DNA from: Mucilaginibacter terrenus
GTDB lineage: Bacteria; Bacteroidota; Bacteroidia; Sphingobacteriales; Sphingobacteriaceae
Direction: 5' to 3'
Length of the DNA stretch: 64,000 bases
Assembly (NCBI RefSeq): GCF_003432065.1
Contig: NZ_QWDE01000002.1
Coordinates: forward strand, 248,001-312,000
Every line of letters begins with the position of its first letter. The stretch's first letter is position 1. Below, piece after piece: positions 60,772 through 64,000 of the stretch. The position numbers and the translations under genes are program-made. The notes under the pieces were generated by a model. That model worked only from the letters and a program-made list of their open reading frames with translations. It was not told the DNA's origin and ran no database searches.

Positions 60772-60801
60772 TTAAGATGCGTACCTTCGAGTACATCTTA
60801 A
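60772..60801. repeat. Inverted repeat upstream of the VOC genes
   Basis: TTAAGATG (60772-60779) and CATCTTAA (60794-60801) are perfect inverted repeats, with GTAC copies inside that can extend the stem. It lies 15 bp before the first VOC ATG and could be an operator. Confidence 0.5.
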
Positions 60802-60816
60802 ATTAAACACCCTCCT

Positions 60817-61242
60817 ATGAATGTCGAGGTTTTTGAACGACCTACAAATTACGTTACCAAAAAGATGAAATTTGCTCCGGTACTTACTATACCTAACGGA
60901 GTAACCGACGTCAGTTTTTACGAAAAGGCCTTTGGTGCGTTTGAACTACGAAGGTTTGGTAATGATGACGGGAGCGTACACGTTGCTGAATTTCAACTCG
61001 ATGAGGATACGTTATTTCACCTGCACGAATCAACAAACCGCTCATCTCAATCACCATCAAGCGCCGGTACAACCACTGTTACTATAGGCTTATTTGTTGA
61101 TGATGTAGATGCTTTTATGGAAAAAGCAAAAGCAGCGGGTGCGGTTGTTGTTTCACCTGCGCAGGATTATGATTATGGCTACCGTCAGGGTAACGTGGTA
61201 GATCCATTTGGTCACAACTGGCAAATTCAAAAAGCAATCTAA
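60817..61242 (+). CDS. VOC-family (glyoxalase/bleomycin-resistance fold) protein, first copy
   Basis: 141 residues from ATG 60817. An alternative start at ATG 60865 (MKFAPVLTIPNGVTDVSFYEKAFGA) matches the usual family start better, which would give 125 residues. VSFYEKAFGAFELRRFGNDDGSVHVAEFQLDEDTLFHLHE and YDYGYRQGNVVDPFGHNWQI form the paired beta-alpha-beta-beta-beta units with metal-ligand-like His/Glu. PhnB-like. The substrate is unknown. The second copy follows after 6 bp. Confidence 0.8.
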   Translation: MNVEVFERPTNYVTKKMKFAPVLTIPNGVTDVSFYEKAFGAFELRRFGNDDGSVHVAEFQLDEDTLFHLHESTNRSSQSPSSAGTTTVTIGLFVDDVDAFMEKAKAAGAVVVSPAQDYDYGYRQGNVVDPFGHNWQIQKAI

Positions 61243-61248
61243 TTGGAT

Positions 61249-61626
61249 ATGGAAGAACAGGAGCCAATTTTCAAACATGGCAAAATATGCTATGTTGAGA
61301 TACCCGCGCTTGATATTGATCAAGCTATAACATTTTATAGGAAAGTATTCTCCTGGGAAATACGCACAGATAACCAGGGTAACGCCAACTTTGATGATGG
61401 GACAGGGGGAGTTAGCGGAATGTGGTTTAAAGTAGACGAGCCGGTAACTACTTCCGGAATGCGTGTTTCTATAATGGTAGATGATGCACAGCAAACCCTT
61501 GATGATATTGTAGCTGCAGGAGGATCGATAATAGAGACGTTTGATCCCCAGTCAGATATTCCTATTGCACGCTTTGCCGATCCCAGCGGCAATGCTTGGA
61601 CAATCTACCAGCATGGTAGCGAATAA
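61249..61626 (+). CDS. VOC-family protein, second copy
   Basis: 125 residues from ATG 61249 (a TTG lies two codons upstream). ICYVEIPALDIDQAITFYRKVFSWEI and GGVSGMWFKVDEPVTTSGMRVSIMVDDAQQTLDDIVAAGGSIIE, then IARFADPSGNAWTIYQH, give the VOC fold. The sequence is different enough from the first copy to be an old duplication or an independent recruitment. Both may act on related small molecules; unknown. Confidence 0.85.
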   Translation: MEEQEPIFKHGKICYVEIPALDIDQAITFYRKVFSWEIRTDNQGNANFDDGTGGVSGMWFKVDEPVTTSGMRVSIMVDDAQQTLDDIVAAGGSIIETFDPQSDIPIARFADPSGNAWTIYQHGSE

Positions 61627-61668
61627 GTTCAAATTTCCCTCCGTTATTAAAGGGTTAGGCATTTAACT

Positions 61669-61677
61669 TATCTTTGC
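61669..61677 (+). promoter_or_regulatory. -7 promoter box for trmD
   Basis: TATCTTTGC, a full TAnnTTTG match, ending 2 bp before the trmD ATG 61680; a leaderless transcript is predicted. An in-frame TTG at 61674 lies inside it and is rejected as a start. Confidence 0.6.
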
Positions 61678-61679
61678 GT

Positions 61680-62354
61680 ATGCGCTTTGATATCATTTCT
61701 GTTTTGCCCGGTCTGCTGGAGAGTCCTTTTGCCCATTCTATTTTGCAGCGTGCGCAAAAAAAAGGAATATCAGAGATAGTTGTGCACAACTTGCGTGATT
61801 ATGCAGCCGGTAAGCAAAAAAGCGTCGACGATTACCCGTATGGCGGAGGAAGCGGCATGGTAATGACGATCCCTCCGTTTGCTGCATGTATAGAAAAGCT
61901 AAAGAGCGAGCGGGAATACGATGATATTATATTTATGTCGCCGGATGGTGAAACGCTCAATCAAAAAATAGCTAACCAACTATCTATTAAAAAGAATATT
62001 ATTATCCTTTGCGGGCACTATAAAGGAATAGACCAACGCATACGCGATATTTATGTAACCCGGGAGGTTTCTATCGGAGATTACGTTCTTTCAGGCGGCG
62101 AACTGCCTGCAGCCGTTTTGGTTGACGCCGTAGTGCGGCTGATTCCCGGGGTATTATCTGACGAAACATCTGCGCTTTCGGATTCATTCCAGAACGATCT
62201 TCTTGATGCTCCTGTTTATACCCGGCCTGCCGATTGGAATGGGCACAAAGTACCAGATATACTGCTAAGCGGCAACACACCTGAGATAGAAAAGTGGCGC
62301 TTTGAACAAGCTATAGAAAGAACAAAAGTAAGGCGGCCGGATCTTCTGGAGTAG
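61680..62354 (+). CDS. trmD: tRNA (guanine-N1-)-methyltransferase
   Basis: 224 residues from ATG 61680 ([21 protein letters not shown]). TrmD methylates G37 N1 in tRNAs with G36. The SAM-binding trefoil knot is seen in [12 protein letters not shown] and [26 protein letters not shown]. rplS lies 206 bp downstream; the usual rpsP-rimM partners upstream are absent, replaced by the VOC genes. Confidence 0.97.
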   Translation: MRFDIISVLPGLLESPFAHSILQRAQKKGISEIVVHNLRDYAAGKQKSVDDYPYGGGSGMVMTIPPFAACIEKLKSEREYDDIIFMSPDGETLNQKIANQLSIKKNIIILCGHYKGIDQRIRDIYVTREVSIGDYVLSGGELPAAVLVDAVVRLIPGVLSDETSALSDSFQNDLLDAPVYTRPADWNGHKVPDILLSGNTPEIEKWRFEQAIERTKVRRPDLLE

Positions 62355-62560
62355 ATGGGTTTAATAATGAAAAAACCTGCTCAAGTAACGTCCAGGTGCA
62401 TTGCCACGAAAACACTGTTGCTCACACTAATTAGCAAGCAGAATGTTAGGAAAGTGATAAATGTTTAAATTTTTTAAACTTGCTTTTTTATTTCAGAAAA
62501 AATCCCTATTATTGCACTCCGATTTTTACGGGTTAAAAGTCGCTTTAAGAGCTAAAAATC

Positions 62561-62908
62561 ATGGATTTAGTAAAATTTGTAGAAGAGCAATCAGTAGTAA
62601 AAAATCAATTTCCCGCTTTTAAGGCAGGTGATACTGTTAGCGTACATTATAAAATTAGAGAAGGAAACAAAGAACGTGTTCAGGTTTACCAGGGCGTAGT
62701 TTTGCAGCGCAACAGCGTTGGCAACAGCGAAACCTTTACTGTTCGCAAAGTGTCTAACGGCATTGGTGTAGAGCGTATATTCCCTTTTAACTCACCAAAT
62801 ATTGATAAAATAGAGGTGAACAGCGTTGGTAAAGTTCGCCGCGCTAAATTGTACTACCTGCGTGCCCTTACCGGTAAAGCAGCCCGTATCAAATCTAAAA
62901 GAGTTTAA
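62561..62908 (+). CDS. rplS: 50S ribosomal protein L19
   Basis: 115 residues. [28 protein letters not shown], then [33 protein letters not shown] and [21 protein letters not shown], are the L19 signature blocks. The gap to trmD (206 bp) contains a 7-of-8 -7 box (TATTATTG, 62507-62514), so rplS probably has its own promoter. A terminator follows. Confidence 0.97.
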   Translation: MDLVKFVEEQSVVKNQFPAFKAGDTVSVHYKIREGNKERVQVYQGVVLQRNSVGNSETFTVRKVSNGIGVERIFPFNSPNIDKIEVNSVGKVRRAKLYYLRALTGKAARIKSKRV

Positions 62909-62929
62909 TTTACATTTTTGTATATTGAG

Positions 62930-62964
62930 GCCTCACTGCAACAGCAGTGGGGCTTTTTGTTTTA
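62930..62964 (+). terminator. Intrinsic terminator after rplS
   Basis: GCCTCACTGC (62930-62939), tetraloop AACA, GCAGTGGGGC (62944-62953): a 10-bp stem with one T-G wobble, then TTTTTGTTTT. Confidence 0.88.
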
Positions 62965-62979
62965 TACGGTCTGTTGCTG

Positions 62980-64000
62980 ATGAAGAAGTTTTTTAGCGTA
63001 CTTAGTTTTCTGTTTATCAGTGCCTTCGTTTACGGGCAAAACCTCACAGGCAAATGGCTGGGCGAACTTCCTCAAAACAATAAAGAAATAAAATTTAAGC
63101 TCGAGCTAGACATCTTGCAAACAGGTAAGGAACTTACCGGATCGTCCACCTTTGTTACTGCAGATAATCATACCGTGGTATTTGCACTTAAAGGGAAAGT
63201 TGACGGTAGAAACATAACCCTGGATGAGTTTAAAGCTATAAGCTGCCAATGTGAAGATGGTAAGTATGACTTTTGCCTTAAGAAAATGCGTGGCACTTTC
63301 CATGTGGACTCGCTGAAAGCAACGTTCGTTATTGATGGCACCTGGACAAGTGATCTTTCTTATAATGGTAAAGAATACCTGAAAAGCGTTTGTGCGCCTG
63401 GCTTGTTTACTATCGTTCGGCCGGCTTTTATTCGACCACTGGATGGCTACTATCGTAAGAATAACATCGCCAATTCTACTAAGGTAACCGGGTATGCCGG
63501 TATAAGGGAGACCGATGCTGTATTTGCCAGGCGTATCTGGAGAGAGATAGACCTTCGTAAAAAAGTAAATCAATATATGGCTTCTCCAAAAAGGCGGTTA
63601 ATAGATGTATTGCTTTCGGCTATTGATGCCCGCGATATATTCGCCTACGATGCTGTTGACTCAAAAACCAACCCGGGAGGCGATGGCTTTATCACCAGGT
63701 TAACTGCAGAACAAGCCCGAAGTAAACTTTCCGACAGCAGCGTAGTTGATATTTTCGACAAGAAAACTGGAGATAAAGTAGGGTCTAAAGTGGTTGCCGG
63801 TGAATTCAACCCAGATGAAGTAGTTAAATTTAGGCTAAAGGAGGATTGGTTGTTTGATAAGCAACGTGGTGTTTTTGAGCCAAGAATTGTGGGCATCGCG
63901 CCGTTGATAAAAATCAAAACCGTTGTAGATGTAACAAATGCCGAATATCAGCCTGCATTTTGGATATACTTTCCAGAGGCACGCAGTGTGCTTGCTACTA
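62980..64000 (+). CDS. GldN-like type IX secretion/gliding protein with extra N-terminal domain (partial)
   Basis: 340 codons from ATG 62980 run to the window edge without a stop, so the C-terminus is missing. Signal peptide 1-20 (ending VYGQ). Residues 21-145 are a beta-rich segment (GKWLGELPQN, LDILQTGKELTGSSTFVT, ALKGKVDGRNITLDE) with four Cys (89, 91, 99, 138), not part of normal GldN and lipocalin-like in pattern. From about 148 the GldN core follows: FIRPLDGYYRKNNI, RRIWREIDLRKKVN, FNPDEVVKFRLKEDWLFDKQRGVFEPRIVGIAPLIKIK, AFWIYFPEAR. GldN joins GldK/L/M in the T9SS core. No gldKLM is upstream (rplS is there), so this is an orphan copy. It begins 16 bp after the rplS terminator. Confidence 0.85.
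   Translation, partial: MKKFFSVLSFLFISAFVYGQNLTGKWLGELPQNNKEIKFKLELDILQTGKELTGSSTFVTADNHTVVFALKGKVDGRNITLDEFKAISCQCEDGKYDFCLKKMRGTFHVDSLKATFVIDGTWTSDLSYNGKEYLKSVCAPGLFTIVRPAFIRPLDGYYRKNNIANSTKVTGYAGIRETDAVFARRIWREIDLRKKVNQYMASPKRRLIDVLLSAIDARDIFAYDAVDSKTNPGGDGFITRLTAEQARSKLSDSSVVDIFDKKTGDKVGSKVVAGEFNPDEVVKFRLKEDWLFDKQRGVFEPRIVGIAPLIKIKTVVDVTNAEYQPAFWIYFPEARSVLAT

Noticed and set aside
63106..63573. Minus-strand frame of 155 codons near the right end
   Set aside because: It is antisense to the GldN-like gene, whose plus-strand frame is open from 62980 to the window edge and has clear family motifs.
1..64000. CRISPR arrays, integrases, transposases, toxin-antitoxin pairs, tRNA or rRNA genes
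   Set aside because: No repeat-spacer array, no recombinase or transposase motif, no tRNA cloverleaf and no rRNA segment was recognised on either strand. The YwqK-like repeats in 37229-38200 belong to a TonB-type protein, not to a toxin-antitoxin pair.

Overview
The window looks like chromosomal DNA of a Bacteroidota bacterium of the Sphingobacteriaceae (Mucilaginibacter/Pedobacter type). The reasons are an LpxC-FabZ fusion, the type IX secretion proteins PorX and GldN, DUF4270, DUF5118 and DUF4349 families, a SusC-like TonB receptor with an N-terminal carboxypeptidase-regulatory domain, few Shine-Dalgarno sequences, and repeated TAnnTTTG promoter -7 boxes ahead of genes. No rRNA, tRNA, CRISPR array, phage, integrase or transposase was seen. 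This is mostly housekeeping DNA.

Layout. 1-7 kb: a cut metalloprotease lipoprotein gene, a PDZ aspartic protease, YihY, a secreted histidine phosphatase, and a minus-strand porX-tsaE-ald run. 6.7-14.5 kb: an HD phosphohydrolase, the lipid A block lpxD, lpxC-fabZ, lpxA, an ABC ATPase, an unknown CxxC protein, an epimerase and efp. 14.8-19.5 kb: xth, a cyclophilin, and a His/Cys-rich peptide gene followed by a TonB receptor. 19.5-25.6 kb: the threonine operon thrA-thrB-thrC plus a lipoprotein and a HAD phosphatase, preceded by a complete transcription attenuator with a Thr/Ile-rich leader peptide. 25.7-33.5 kb: rsgA-dtd-mazG-like, DUF4349, comB-like, gcvT, a glycosyltransferase, rnhB, DUF4920 and an ACP-like membrane protein. 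33.6-44 kb: carB, a TonB energy transducer, panD, panC, a half glycogen synthase, DUF4270, glmS and a broken 40-codon gene. 44-51.5 kb: katA divergent from oxyR, HIT, greA, a 2-hydroxyacid dehydrogenase, EcsC-like, rsmA, pdxA. 51.6-64 kb: an acyltransferase-like membrane protein, the fatty-acid block yceD-rpmF-plsX-fabH-accB-accC, tatC, rpiB, an M28 peptidase, two VOC proteins, trmD, rplS and a cut, unusual GldN.

How the genes work together. Envelope building runs through the window: lipid A acyl chemistry (lpxD/C/A with FabZ), acyl-ACP supply (plsX, fabH, accBC), amino sugar supply (glmS) and secretion (PorX, GldN, TatC). The aspartate-to-threonine branch is a single unit controlled by attenuation. 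KatA and OxyR form a peroxide response pair.

The main non-textbook signals are: the thr attenuator; two copies of a GC-rich composite repeat that each supply the N-terminal codons of the next gene in an operon; a small Cys-containing gene broken by an in-frame TAG where Trp is expected; a GldN with an extra N-terminal beta-type domain and no gldKLM upstream; two unrelated REP-like palindromes; a promoter embedded in a palindrome ahead of a probable metal receptor; and several promoters placed so close to ATG that the mRNA would be leaderless. I found no clearly new multi-gene defence or mobile system.
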